In this document: one piece after another, positions 23,887-32,239 of the stretch
Layout: every line of letters begins with the position of its first letter
Numbering within the stretch: the stretch's first letter is position 1
Source: Terrimonas ferruginea DSM 30193
GTDB taxonomy: Bacteria > Bacteroidota > Bacteroidia > Chitinophagales > Chitinophagaceae
NCBI RefSeq assembly: GCF_000425585.1
Contig: NZ_KE384402.1
Span: 4,204-68,203 of the forward strand
DNA length: 64,000 bases
Direction of reading: 5' to 3'
The notes under the pieces: model-generated
The model's input: only the letters and a program-made list of their open reading frames with translations
The model's database searches: none
What the model was told of the DNA's origin: nothing
Program-made: the position numbers and the translations under genes

Positions 23887-24702
23887 TTATTCTGGATTTG
23901 ATTCATCGGGCATGGGCAGCAGACTATCCAATGCCGGACGATCCGTCTGCAGCCAGATATCGATGGTTTGTCCGGGACGGATATAGTTGTAGCGATGATC
24001 TTCGCGCATCCGCTCCGGTGTTTGTTTATAAATAAATGCATTGGCCGTATCGCTTACGCCGGATGCCATCACGGAAGCGAAGGATATTCCATAAGCTTCA
24101 AGCAATACGCGCGCCTCTTCATAGGTTTTACCGAGAAGATTAGGCACTACGATCTGTTGATTGCCTACCCCGTCGCCCAGTACCATATCGATGCGGCTTC
24201 CCATCCGCACCTGTGTGCCGGCGGCGATCAGTTGACCATTGAAACGTTGCTCTAATATGGAGTTTTTGGCAAAGTCGGGTTTGAAAGTAGTGTCGCCGGG
24301 TTTAAGACCTGCATTCATCAATACCATTTCCGCGCTGCGGTAACTGTATCCGACAATATTCGGCATTTCCACCATCGGCGGCACAGCCCTGTTGATGGTG
24401 AGGTAAACAGTGCGGTTCACTTTTACCACCTCATCTGCGTCGGGTACTTGTTTGAGTACCGTCAGCGGCTTGGTGGTATCCGTGTAAACGGAATCCTGGA
24501 TCACCACTTCAAAACCTGCTTTGGTCAGCAGCTTTTCCGCATCTTCGTAAGACTTGCCCAATACATAAGGCACTGTCTTGGATGCAGAATGGTTGGTAAA
24601 CCAGTTAAGCGACAAAACGATCAGGCAGAAAAGGCCGATGGCCAATGCAATACCTGTAACAATGTTCAGCCACAACGGGCGATGGGTGATGAATTTAAAC
24701 AT
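23887..24702 (-). CDS. PASTA domain-containing membrane protein
   Basis: 271 residues with one N-terminal transmembrane helix (LNIVTGIALAIGLFCLIVLSLNWF). Three PASTA domains follow at about residues 45-110 (VPYVLGKSYEDAEKLLTKAGFEVVIQDSVYTD), 115-185 (MPNIVGYSYRSAEMVLMNAGLKPGDT) and 190-258 (VPNLLGKTYEEARVLLEAYGISFASVM). PASTA modules bind muropeptides or stabilise cell-wall enzymes. Here there is no kinase or transpeptidase part. It is 30 bp downstream of ddl on the same strand, which supports a role at the peptidoglycan layer. The tail ends in SNPE. Confidence 0.9.
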   Translation of the reverse strand: MFKFITHRPLWLNIVTGIALAIGLFCLIVLSLNWFTNHSASKTVPYVLGKSYEDAEKLLTKAGFEVVIQDSVYTDTTKPLTVLKQVPDADEVVKVNRTVYLTINRAVPPMVEMPNIVGYSYRSAEMVLMNAGLKPGDTTFKPDFAKNSILEQRFNGQLIAAGTQVRMGSRIDMVLGDGVGNQQIVVPNLLGKTYEEARVLLEAYGISFASVMASGVSDTANAFIYKQTPERMREDHRYNYIRPGQTIDIWLQTDRPALDSLLPMPDESNPE

Positions 24703-24732
24703 GCAAATGATTCTTGATAGCCAAATGGCGGC

Positions 24733-25722
24733 TTATTTCACGAAACACTCATTAACTAATTTAGCATAAAATTCCGTAAGGCTCCAGCCCATCTCACGCA
24801 CCTGTTGCGGCACTACGCTCGCATCACTTTGCCCGGGAATCGTATTCACTTCCAGCATATGCGGTTTACCAGTTTCTTCGTGGTAAATAAAATCGATACG
24901 GATCACGCCGCCGCAATTGAACACTTCATAAATACGCCTGGCCGCCTCACGTATCTTATTGGCAATCGACTCGTCAACTACCGCGGGGGTAACTTCCGTT
25001 GACTTGCCTTCATATTTTGCTTCGAAATCGAAAAATTCTTTGTCGTCATCCGCTTTCACTTCGGTCAGCGGCAGCACCGTAATGTTGCCTTCTGTTTTAA
25101 AAACACCTACCGTGAATTCGCGGCCCTGGATCATTTCCTCCACCAGCACCTGCGTGTCTTCTGCAAATGCCTTTGCGATAGCCGCATCCAGGTGCGCAGC
25201 ATCAACCACTTTGCTCATGCCAATGCTGGAACCGCCGTTGGCTGGTTTTACAAATACCGGAAGACGCAATTGCTCCAATACCTGGCTACCCGTCAGCGGC
25301 GTATGTTTGAATAGGTGTACGGAATTGGCTACCGCAATGCCGCCCATGCGCGCTACGGCTACCGCATACCGCTTGTTGAATGTGATGGCCGAACAGGTGG
25401 CATCGCAACCCGTGTACGGAATACCAAGCGTATCGAAATAGCCCTGCAGTTTGCCGTCCTCACCAGGTGTACCGTGCATACCGATAAACACCGCATCAAA
25501 ACGAACATGCTGGCTGTCCAGGTGAAGCGAGAAATCATTTTTATCCACCTGCACTTTGCGGCCGTCGGCCAGCTCATAACTCCAGCTGTCCGTTTTTACA
25601 TCGATTTTGTAAACATTGAAAAGATTTTTATCGAGATGTTTTTCGATCGTTGCCGCGCTCCGGTAAGAGATAACTGCCTCCGAGGAAAAGCCGCCCGTTA
25701 CGAGGGCTATGTTCTTTTTCAT
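24733..25722 (-). CDS. ddl: D-alanine--D-alanine ligase
   Basis: A 329-residue ATP-grasp enzyme joining two D-Ala for the peptidoglycan stem peptide. The N-terminal region has NIALVTGGFSSEAVISYRSAATIEKHL and GMHGTPGEDGKLQGYFDTLGIPYTG. The ATP-binding motifs are KPANGGSSIGMSKV (about residue 153) and the metal-binding RIDFIYHEETGKPHMLEVNTIPG near residue 290. All catalytic positions look intact. The usual GGxSxE of the N-terminus reads GGFSSEA. It leads a small unit with the PASTA and rhodanese genes. Confidence 0.96.
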   Translation of the reverse strand: MKKNIALVTGGFSSEAVISYRSAATIEKHLDKNLFNVYKIDVKTDSWSYELADGRKVQVDKNDFSLHLDSQHVRFDAVFIGMHGTPGEDGKLQGYFDTLGIPYTGCDATCSAITFNKRYAVAVARMGGIAVANSVHLFKHTPLTGSQVLEQLRLPVFVKPANGGSSIGMSKVVDAAHLDAAIAKAFAEDTQVLVEEMIQGREFTVGVFKTEGNITVLPLTEVKADDDKEFFDFEAKYEGKSTEVTPAVVDESIANKIREAARRIYEVFNCGGVIRIDFIYHEETGKPHMLEVNTIPGQSDASVVPQQVREMGWSLTEFYAKLVNECFVK

Positions 25723-25848
25723 TGATTCCGTTGGTTTTTAGAACGCAAATATTGCGGAAAAAAAGGTAAGCAGAAAGAATAAAAGTAAAATTCACTTTTT
25801 TATTGCACGCTGACCGCGAAAGGCTTACAGGGAAATGTTAAAATAAGA

Positions 25849-25877
25849 AAGGTGAAGTCCGTTTGGCCCTTCACCTT
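25849..25877 (-). terminator. Terminator of the ferredoxin gene
   Basis: AAGGTGAAG/CTTCACCTT with an 11-base loop. T-rich on both sides (TTTCTTATTTT on the minus strand and T5 on the plus strand). The 290-bp gap between ddl and the ferredoxin gene holds nothing else that I can see. Confidence 0.65.
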
Positions 25878-26013
25878 TTTACGACGGGAAATATCACCCG
25901 CCTGCATTATTAGCAGCTTTGGACTGCTTATTCAATAACTGAATATACCTTCAAGTTAGGATAATTTCTGGTCCGATGGCCCACCCGCGGCAGGTTTTTA
26001 TGCACATCCGGGA

Positions 26014-26361
26014 TCAGATATGCAGCCGCGCTTTTTTCTCCATCAGGCCTTCTACAGTTTCCTCGTACATTTCGTCAGGTACGCAACAGTCTACCGGGCA
26101 TACTGCCGCACACTGTGGTTCTTCGTGAAAGCCCTGACACTCAGTACATTTATTCGGAGTTATATAGTAGGTATCTACGCTTATCGGGGCATTTTTCTGA
26201 TCGGCGTCCACCTGGGACCCGTCCATCAGGGTAAAAGTGCCTTTCACGGAAGTACCATCACTGATCGCCCATTCTACGCCACCTTCATAAATGGCATTAT
26301 TGGGACATTCAGGTTCGCATGCACCGCAGTTTATACATTCGTCAGTTATCTTGATCGCCAT
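26014..26361 (-). CDS. Dicluster 4Fe-4S ferredoxin
   Basis: A 115-residue soluble electron carrier with two [4Fe-4S] sites. Site 1 Cys are in [12 protein letters not shown] (residues 10-21) and site 2 in [22 protein letters not shown] (about 72-93). The longer spacing inside site 2 and an insert of about 45 residues between the sites ([18 protein letters not shown] onward) mark the YfhL/Alv-type subgroup. The electron partner is unknown. It is divergent from the LuxC-type acyl-CoA reductase gene. Its promoter overlaps that gene's start codon. Confidence 0.93.
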   Translation of the reverse strand: MAIKITDECINCGACEPECPNNAIYEGGVEWAISDGTSVKGTFTLMDGSQVDADQKNAPISVDTYYITPNKCTECQGFHEEPQCAAVCPVDCCVPDEMYEETVEGLMEKKARLHI

Positions 26362-26414
26362 ATCACTATGTTTAACAGGTTGAAGTTATTTTTGTCTTTT
26401 GTTGTCGGTCTGCG

Positions 26415-26445
26415 GCAAAATTAAATATTTGGAAATGAATTTACA
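26415..26445 (-). promoter_or_regulatory. Promoter of the ferredoxin gene
   Basis: TTG (26443-26445, minus) and TAATTTTG (26415-26422) with 20 bases between. The -33 part lies inside the first codons of the divergent reductase gene. Confidence 0.55.
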
Positions 26446-27439
26446 AGAACGTATTGTGCTTATGGCCCGCCTGGGCGATTATATGAGAGGAAATGAGCCG
26501 GAATGGGAAGCTGCCCGCGAGCGCGCCGCACTGACCAATAACTGGTTTACACCTGAATTTATACAATTGGCAACCACGGCCATTGCCGACGGATTCCTGA
26601 CCAAAGACACCCTGGAACAATGGACCGCTCCCTATCACCTTCCCGATGTCCCAACGTTTGTGCGTAAAGTAGGCATCGTTATGGCAGGTAATATTCCCCT
26701 GGTTGGCTTCCACGATCTGCTCTGTGTCTTCATCAGTGGCCACCACGCCGTGATCAAACCTTCCTCCCGCGATGAAGTGCTGATCCGCCATCTTGCGGGT
26801 AAACTCATCGACTGGGATCCGCGGGCGGGCAACCTGATCAGCTTTGCCGAACTGCTCAAAGGCTGTGACGCCTACATTGCAACAGGCAGCAACAACTCTG
26901 CCGGTTATTTCGATTATTATTTTGGGAAATATCCGCACCTTATCCGCCGCAACCGTACTTCAGTAGCCATTCTTACCGGCGATGAAACACCGGAAGAACT
27001 GGACCGGCTGGCCGACGATGTTTACCTGTATTTCGGCCTGGGCTGCCGCAACGTGACCAAATTATATGTGCCCGAAGGTTATAATTTTGAGCCCCTGCTC
27101 CGCCGTTTCGACAAATACAATTACCTCGGCGATCATCACAAATACAAAAACAATTACGATTACAACCTGGCGTTGCATCTGCTCAATAAAAAGCCCTACA
27201 TGAGCAATGAAGCCTTATTATTGGTGGAAGAAGAAGCGATCTTCTCTCCCATCAGCCAGTTAAACTTCGGTTACTATTCCGGTGAACCGGCAGTGCTGGC
27301 AGCACAGTTGACCGGGAACGCACAGGTACAATGTGTGGTTGGGAAAAACAATATTCCTTTTGGACAGGCACAGCAACCCGGTATTACAGATTATGCCGAT
27401 GGTGAAGACACTTTGGCATTCCTGAAAACGCTGGCCTGA
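26435..27439 (+). CDS. LuxC-like acyl-CoA reductase
   Basis: 334 residues from MNLQERIVLM. A start at 26399 would place 12 extra residues across the ferredoxin promoter. It matches the acyl-CoA reductase (LuxC) family, relatives of aldehyde dehydrogenases that reduce fatty acyl-CoA to aldehyde with NADPH. Visible features are VGIVMAGNIPLVGFHDLLCVFISGHHAVIKPSSRD (nucleotide-binding Rossmann region) and YIATGSNNSAGYFDYYFGKYPHLIRRNRTSVAILTGDE. The catalytic-Cys loop is FGLGCRNVTKLYVP (Cys about residue 205). A KNNYDYNLALHLLNKKPYMSN segment follows. There are no luxD or luxE neighbours, so bioluminescence is not implied. Confidence 0.88.
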   Translation: MNLQERIVLMARLGDYMRGNEPEWEAARERAALTNNWFTPEFIQLATTAIADGFLTKDTLEQWTAPYHLPDVPTFVRKVGIVMAGNIPLVGFHDLLCVFISGHHAVIKPSSRDEVLIRHLAGKLIDWDPRAGNLISFAELLKGCDAYIATGSNNSAGYFDYYFGKYPHLIRRNRTSVAILTGDETPEELDRLADDVYLYFGLGCRNVTKLYVPEGYNFEPLLRRFDKYNYLGDHHKYKNNYDYNLALHLLNKKPYMSNEALLLVEEEAIFSPISQLNFGYYSGEPAVLAAQLTGNAQVQCVVGKNNIPFGQAQQPGITDYADGEDTLAFLKTLA

Positions 27440-27648
27440 TCAACTGACCGGCCTTTTTATGGATTAATTTGAATCCTGCTGCCCAGGAATTGTAAATTTG
27501 TCTGATCTACGAAGGTCTTAGTAAAAATATGTTAAACTAAACGGGCGGCGAATAAATCGTTCTGACAGTTTGTTATTTTGTATAGCAAAGGCACACAATT
27601 TGAACGAGTGAAGCCTGACCGATTTCACATAAAAAATCAGCAAAGAAT

Positions 27649-29163
27649 ATGAAATTGAAACAACTCCTTCTGGTCGTAGCTGTAAGCTCCGCTTCAGCCG
27701 TGGGCAGTGTTTGGTTGTATGGCAAAGTAACCTCCCGGAATGCGGGATTTGTACAATCCACCTCTGATGGCAAACTGCCGGCAAATTATGCCGGTTTTTA
27801 TGAAAACGCCGCCCAATCCCCCGAACTCACCGACTTTACAAAGGCCGCTTCGGCAGCCGTACCTGCCGTAGTGCACATCAAAACAAAAATTCCCGCGCGC
27901 AAGGTCAGCAACGATCTGCCCCGCAGCCGTGGCAGTGAAATGGATGATTTCTTTGACCAGTTCTTCAACTATGGTCCCCGCGTTCAGCCCGAGCAGCGCG
28001 CTTCCGGCAGCGGCGTAATCATCAGCGAAGACGGATATATCGTTACCAACAACCACGTCATCTCCGATGGTGGCAATGGTGTGGCAGACGAGATCACCGT
28101 TACCCTGAATGAAAACAAAAAGAATTACAAAGCCCGCGTGATCGGCCGCGACCCCAGCTCCGATATTGCCGTACTGAAGATCGATGCATCGGGACTGCCC
28201 TTTATGGTGTATGGCAACTCCGATGATGCCAAACTTGGGCAATGGGTACTTGCCGTAGGTTATCCGCTTACATTGGAAGCAACGGTAACAGCAGGCATCA
28301 TCAGTGCACAGGGCCGCACCATCGGTATCAACAGCCGCCAGAGCAATTCACCGGTTGAATCGTTCATCCAGACGGATGCAGCGGTAAACCAGGGCAACAG
28401 CGGTGGCGCGTTGATCAACACCGACGGTAAACTGATCGGCATCAACTCCGCTATTCTTGCTCCGAGCGGTACTTATGCCGGTTATTCATTCGCCATTCCG
28501 GTCAACATCGTGAAGAAGATCGTGAATGATCTTATCCAGTACGGTGACGTAAAACGTGGTTACCTCGGCATTTCCTATCCTACTACCGACAATGAAGGCT
28601 GGCTGAAAAGAGCCGGTGTAAAAGAAGGTGGTGGTGTATACGCCCTGGCCGTTCCTTCAGACGGCGCTGCGGCAAAAGCAGGACTGAAAAAAGGTGACGT
28701 GATCACCAAGATCAATGGCTCTGTTGTAAGCTCCGGCCTTGAAATGAGCGGACGTATCGCCAGCTTCAAACCCGGTGACAAAGTACGCATCAGCTATATC
28801 CGCGAAGGCAAAGAATATACTACCGACGTAGTGTTGAAAGGTGAAGTAAGCAAAGTGGAAATTGCCAGCGCTGAAATTCTCGGCGACAAACTGGGTGCCG
28901 ACCTGGAAAATCTCGACAGCAAAAAAGCTGCGCAGTACGAGGTCAACGGCGGTATCGTTGTTAAGAAGATCAAAGAAAATGGCCTGCTGAGCAAGACCCG
29001 CATGGACGACGGTTTCATCATCATCTCCGTTAACCGCACCGAGGTGAAGAACATGAACGAACTCGCCAACCTGCTCGGTTCCACCACCGGCACCGTACAA
29101 CTGGAAGGGTTTTATCCCGGCTCAGGCATGTACAGGTATCCTTTAAATCTTGATGAAGAATGA
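27649..29163 (+). CDS. HtrA/DegP-type periplasmic serine protease
   Basis: 504 residues. N-terminal anchor or signal MKLKQLLLVVAVSSASAVGSVWLYG, then a trypsin-like domain with the triad His136 (IVTNNHVI), Asp172 (SSDIAVLKID) and Ser251 (NQGNSGGALIN). Two PDZ-type segments follow: about 300-390 (RGYLGISYPTTDNEGWLKRAGVKEGGGVYA) and a more diverged one at about 410-500 (VNGGIVVKKIKENGLLSKTRMDDGFIIISVNRTEV). It degrades or refolds misfolded envelope proteins. Length is typical. The 208-bp upstream gap has no repeat array. The gene ends with a strong terminator. Confidence 0.95.
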   Translation: MKLKQLLLVVAVSSASAVGSVWLYGKVTSRNAGFVQSTSDGKLPANYAGFYENAAQSPELTDFTKAASAAVPAVVHIKTKIPARKVSNDLPRSRGSEMDDFFDQFFNYGPRVQPEQRASGSGVIISEDGYIVTNNHVISDGGNGVADEITVTLNENKKNYKARVIGRDPSSDIAVLKIDASGLPFMVYGNSDDAKLGQWVLAVGYPLTLEATVTAGIISAQGRTIGINSRQSNSPVESFIQTDAAVNQGNSGGALINTDGKLIGINSAILAPSGTYAGYSFAIPVNIVKKIVNDLIQYGDVKRGYLGISYPTTDNEGWLKRAGVKEGGGVYALAVPSDGAAAKAGLKKGDVITKINGSVVSSGLEMSGRIASFKPGDKVRISYIREGKEYTTDVVLKGEVSKVEIASAEILGDKLGADLENLDSKKAAQYEVNGGIVVKKIKENGLLSKTRMDDGFIIISVNRTEVKNMNELANLLGSTTGTVQLEGFYPGSGMYRYPLNLDEE

Positions 29164-29167
29164 TAGT

Positions 29168-29198
29168 AAAAAGCCCCCGCCGACGGCGGGGGCTTTTT
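29168..29198 (+). terminator. Terminator of the HtrA gene
   Basis: GCCCCCGCC-gac-GGCGGGGGC flanked by A5 and T6, starting 5 bases after the stop codon. It is symmetrical and could also stop leftward transcripts. Confidence 0.95.
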
Positions 29199-29200
29199 TA

Positions 29201-29397
29201 ATGTGTCCGCCTTCGGCGAAATGTGGAAATGTGCCTTTCGGATGTGAAAATGAAAACAGCCAATTCAGTTAAAGACCTACATAATCGATCCAGTCTATAT
29301 TGCGTTTCATTCCACTAAGTAGTTCAACAAGCGTGACAGCAAATTGTATTTCATTTTCACATCTACACATTTACATATTTACACATTCTATCAGCAC
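29201..29397. repeat. Family D element between convergent genes
   Basis: Left arm of AATGTG-type units interrupted by the hairpin CCGCC-ttc-GGCGG. A unique middle of about 90 bp follows (29259-29345). The right arm is an inverted ACATTTTC/ACATCTAC/ACATTTAC array (29352-29390) that ends just before the stop codon of the amylase gene. Confidence 0.7.
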
Positions 29398-29401
29398 ATG
29401 C

Positions 29402-30790
29402 TTACTTCTCCAGCACCCGATACCCCCACGCTCCCACATTCAACTGACGATGCTGATCGATGGAGATCGTTTCATTAGAGAAGGCGTCTTTGAAGTTTCC
29501 CTGCAAACGCGCATCATCGAGATGCACGACGGCATTTTTACGTCCGTCCAACTGTAGCACAACCAGTACTTCGCGGTCGCCTTTTTTACGGAGATATACC
29601 AGTGCCTTATCGTTGTTTTTTACAGGAATAATAAACGTCTGTACCGAAGGATCGCCACCAGCCAATGCGGGATGCGTGGCATGCAACTGCAATAATGTTT
29701 TATAAAAATCATGCAAGGCCGGCTTCTCTGAAGTCCAGGGTATATCATCTTTTTTGAAGAACTCGAGACGTTTGGTTTTCAGCGGCAGTTCCTGGCCGCT
29801 GTAAATAAGCGGCACGCCATTCCAGGTGGCGCTGAATACCGCAAGCGCGGGCGCCATGTCTCCATACTTCTCATACTCGGTACCATTCCAGGTGTTCTCA
29901 TCGTGATTGGAAGTAAACCATGCACGCATGGAGCTGTCGCCAAGCTGGCTGTAATTCGTTAACAGGTTTATCAGCGTATCGAGTGAAGGTTGTTTTTCGT
30001 AATAAGTTTTGGTGAGGTGCATCCACTTCCAGCAATAACTGGCGTCGAATACTTTTCCATAAGCCGGGTTCTCCAATTCATCGAATTCGCCGAGCCAGAA
30101 AAGCGGCTTGAGTGAATCCACGCGTGGTCTTGCCTGTTCCCAGAAATCTACTTCCACCCAGGCGGCAAGGTCGCAACGGAAACCATCTATATCACATTCT
30201 TTTACCCAGTATTGCATGGCTTTGATCATATCGTCGCGCATGGCAGGATTGGCATAATCGAGTTCGATGATATCATCCATACCCGAAGCGATCTGGAATT
30301 GTCCGGTAGAATCACGCAGGTAGTATCCGGGATGTTCGCGGGTCCAGCGGTGATCCCAGCCGGTGTGGTTGGCCACCCAGTCGATGATGACTTTGAACCC
30401 CATATCGTGGGCCTGTTTTACCAGTTGCTTAAAATCTTCCAGCGTGCCAAACTCGGGATTGATAGCGGTATAATCGGAGCAGGCATACGGGCTGCCCAGC
30501 GGTCCTTTCCTGTTTTGCTGCGCAATGGGCGTAATGGGCATAAACCACAACACCTGCACGCCCATTTCCTTTAAACGCGGCATATGGGCTGCAAAGGCCT
30601 TAAACGTGCCTTCAGGCGTGTATTGCCTGATATTGACTTCGTAAATATTTGCATGATGTCTCCAGTCGACACGGCGGATCCCGTTTTGCATGGTTTTTAT
30701 TTTTTCAGTGGATTCGGTGTCCTTTTTCGGCATCAGGATGCAGGAGGTAAGGAACAGTCCGAGAATACAGGCAGGCAACAAATATCTCAT
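29402..30790 (-). CDS. Alpha-amylase family (GH13) lipoprotein
   Basis: 462 residues from MRYLLPACILGLFLTSC, a lipoprotein signal with lipobox LTSC. Nine further upstream codons are possible but unneeded. The (beta/alpha)8 domain has the GH13 signatures: region I WVANHTG (DxxxNH position), region II DGFRCDLAAW with the nucleophile Asp, region III FWLGEFDE with the acid/base Glu and region IV FTSNHDENTW. A C-terminal beta domain starts near residue 385 (FIIPVKNNDKALVYLRKKGDREVLVVLQLDG). It hydrolyses or transfers alpha-1,4-glucan. The lipid anchor suggests an outer-membrane or periplasmic location. No SusC/D pair is nearby. Confidence 0.93.
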   Translation of the reverse strand: MRYLLPACILGLFLTSCILMPKKDTESTEKIKTMQNGIRRVDWRHHANIYEVNIRQYTPEGTFKAFAAHMPRLKEMGVQVLWFMPITPIAQQNRKGPLGSPYACSDYTAINPEFGTLEDFKQLVKQAHDMGFKVIIDWVANHTGWDHRWTREHPGYYLRDSTGQFQIASGMDDIIELDYANPAMRDDMIKAMQYWVKECDIDGFRCDLAAWVEVDFWEQARPRVDSLKPLFWLGEFDELENPAYGKVFDASYCWKWMHLTKTYYEKQPSLDTLINLLTNYSQLGDSSMRAWFTSNHDENTWNGTEYEKYGDMAPALAVFSATWNGVPLIYSGQELPLKTKRLEFFKKDDIPWTSEKPALHDFYKTLLQLHATHPALAGGDPSVQTFIIPVKNNDKALVYLRKKGDREVLVVLQLDGRKNAVVHLDDARLQGNFKDAFSNETISIDQHRQLNVGAWGYRVLEK

Positions 30791-30858
30791 TCCAAAACTT
30801 TGCCGGAAGATAAGCATTAAGCTCCGGACACACCGGGTAGCATCTGCGGTTTTTGAGC

Positions 30859-30866
30859 TATTTTTG
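30859..30866 (+). promoter_or_regulatory. -7 box TATTTTTG of ispH, 4 nt from the ATG
   Basis: TATTTTTG, CAGC, then ATG at 30871. This favours the start at 30871 over the in-frame ATG at 30853, which lies upstream of the box. Confidence 0.65.
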
Positions 30867-30870
30867 CAGC

Positions 30871-32097
30871 ATGAAACAATTCGATGTCCCCATCGTGTAC
30901 CGCAGCCCGCTGATCTCAGCGATCAAGAAAAAACGCCGGGAAGCCGACAAGATGAAAAAGGACTTCTCACCTACGTTGCTCGACTTCGGCCCTGTTCAGT
31001 TTTACCTGGCGCGCCACTTCGGCTTCTGCTATGGCGTTGAAAATGCCATAGAAATAGCTTTCCGCACGGTGGACGAAAATCCGGGTAAACGGATCTTTCT
31101 GCTCAGTGAAATGATCCACAACCCCCAGGTCAACCACGACCTGCAGGAAAGAGGTGTACGCTTCCTGCAAGATACCTATGGACGCGAATTGATCTCGTTC
31201 GACACGCTCACAGCCGATGATGTAGTGATCATTCCCGCATTTGGTACCACACTTGCCATCGAACGCAAACTACAGGCTATTGGTATCCCCACCACGCAAT
31301 ACGACACTACTTGTCCGTTTGTTGAAAAAGTATGGAACCGCAGCGAGGTGATCGCCAAAAAAAATTACACGATCATCATTCACGGCAAACCCAAACACGA
31401 AGAAACCCGCGCCACCTTCTCACATGCGGCCGCCAATGCACCGTCTGTAGTGGTGGAAGACATGGCCGAAGCACAAAAACTGGCCCGATACATCACCGGT
31501 GAAGAACCGGCAGAAAAATTTTATGAAGTATTCAAAGGCCAATACAGCGAAGGATTCAATGTTGAACGCGACCTGCAACGCATTGGCGTGGTAAACCAGA
31601 CAACCATGCTGGCCAGCGACACGCAGGCCATCGCCGATTTCCTGAAACAAACCATGGTGAATCATTTCGGTCTTACCGACGCCAATGTAGGGGAACGCGT
31701 AGCCGATACCCGCGATACACTTTGTTATGCCACCAACGACAACCAGAGTGCCGTAACAGGTTTATTGGAAACACCCGCCGACCTTGCCATCGTCGGCGGC
31801 GGTTACAACTCGTCCAACACTTCACACCTCGTTGAACTTTGCGAAGAAAAATTACCCACCTACTATATCGACAGCAACCAGAAGATTTTGTCTGCTGACG
31901 AAATATTGCATTATAATTTTCACCAAAAAGAAGAAAGGCTTACACACGGATATCTTCCGGCACATCGCCCGGTGAAAATCCTGGTGACCAGCGGCGCCTC
32001 CTGCCCCGATGCCATTGTTGAATCCATCATTCAGAAGATAGCAGGATTTTTTCCTGACGCATTGTCTTTTGTGGAAATCAGCGGGCAGTTTTCGTGA
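30871..32097 (+). CDS. ispH: 4-hydroxy-3-methylbut-2-enyl diphosphate reductase
   Basis: 408 residues from MKQFDVPIVYRSP. Last enzyme of the MEP pathway, giving IPP and DMAPP. The three Fe-S Cys are in HFGFCYGVENAI (about residue 50), TTCPFVEKVW (about 146) and TSGASCPDAIVE (about 377). Substrate His residues are in LLSEMIHNPQVNHD and IIIHGKPKHEETRAT. It is about 90 residues longer than the E. coli enzyme, with an N-terminal extension and an insert near residues 200-260. That long form is known from Bacteroidota, cyanobacteria and plants. The protein is soluble and there is no fused S1 domain. Confidence 0.95.
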   Translation: MKQFDVPIVYRSPLISAIKKKRREADKMKKDFSPTLLDFGPVQFYLARHFGFCYGVENAIEIAFRTVDENPGKRIFLLSEMIHNPQVNHDLQERGVRFLQDTYGRELISFDTLTADDVVIIPAFGTTLAIERKLQAIGIPTTQYDTTCPFVEKVWNRSEVIAKKNYTIIIHGKPKHEETRATFSHAAANAPSVVVEDMAEAQKLARYITGEEPAEKFYEVFKGQYSEGFNVERDLQRIGVVNQTTMLASDTQAIADFLKQTMVNHFGLTDANVGERVADTRDTLCYATNDNQSAVTGLLETPADLAIVGGGYNSSNTSHLVELCEEKLPTYYIDSNQKILSADEILHYNFHQKEERLTHGYLPAHRPVKILVTSGASCPDAIVESIIQKIAGFFPDALSFVEISGQFS

Positions 32098-32107
32098 AAC
32101 GTCATCC

Positions 32108-32228
32108 CGAAGCCTCGGGAGTGAATGGTGAATAAGTCAATGAGTGAATGGTGAATAAAAAGCCATGGTTCGTGTATACACGAACCATGGGGACAATACT
32201 TATAACTTAAAACTTATTACTTACTACC
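32108..32228. repeat. Composite element C-arm / perfect palindrome / B-arm
   Basis: Left arm GTGAATGGTGAATAAGTCAA (32131-32155 and neighbours). The centre is CCATGGTTCGTG-TATA-CACGAACCATGG (32163-32190), a perfect inverted repeat. The right arm ACTTATAACTTAAAACTTAT continues to 32223. The genes on both sides end here (ispH from the left, the glucan phosphorylase homologue from the right). Confidence 0.85.
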
Positions 32229-32239
32229 GACCTTCCACC

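Noticed and set aside
26435-27439. Bioluminescence operon from the LuxC homologue
   Set aside because: No luxA, B, D or E nearby; LuxC-like acyl-CoA reductases occur widely without luminescence.
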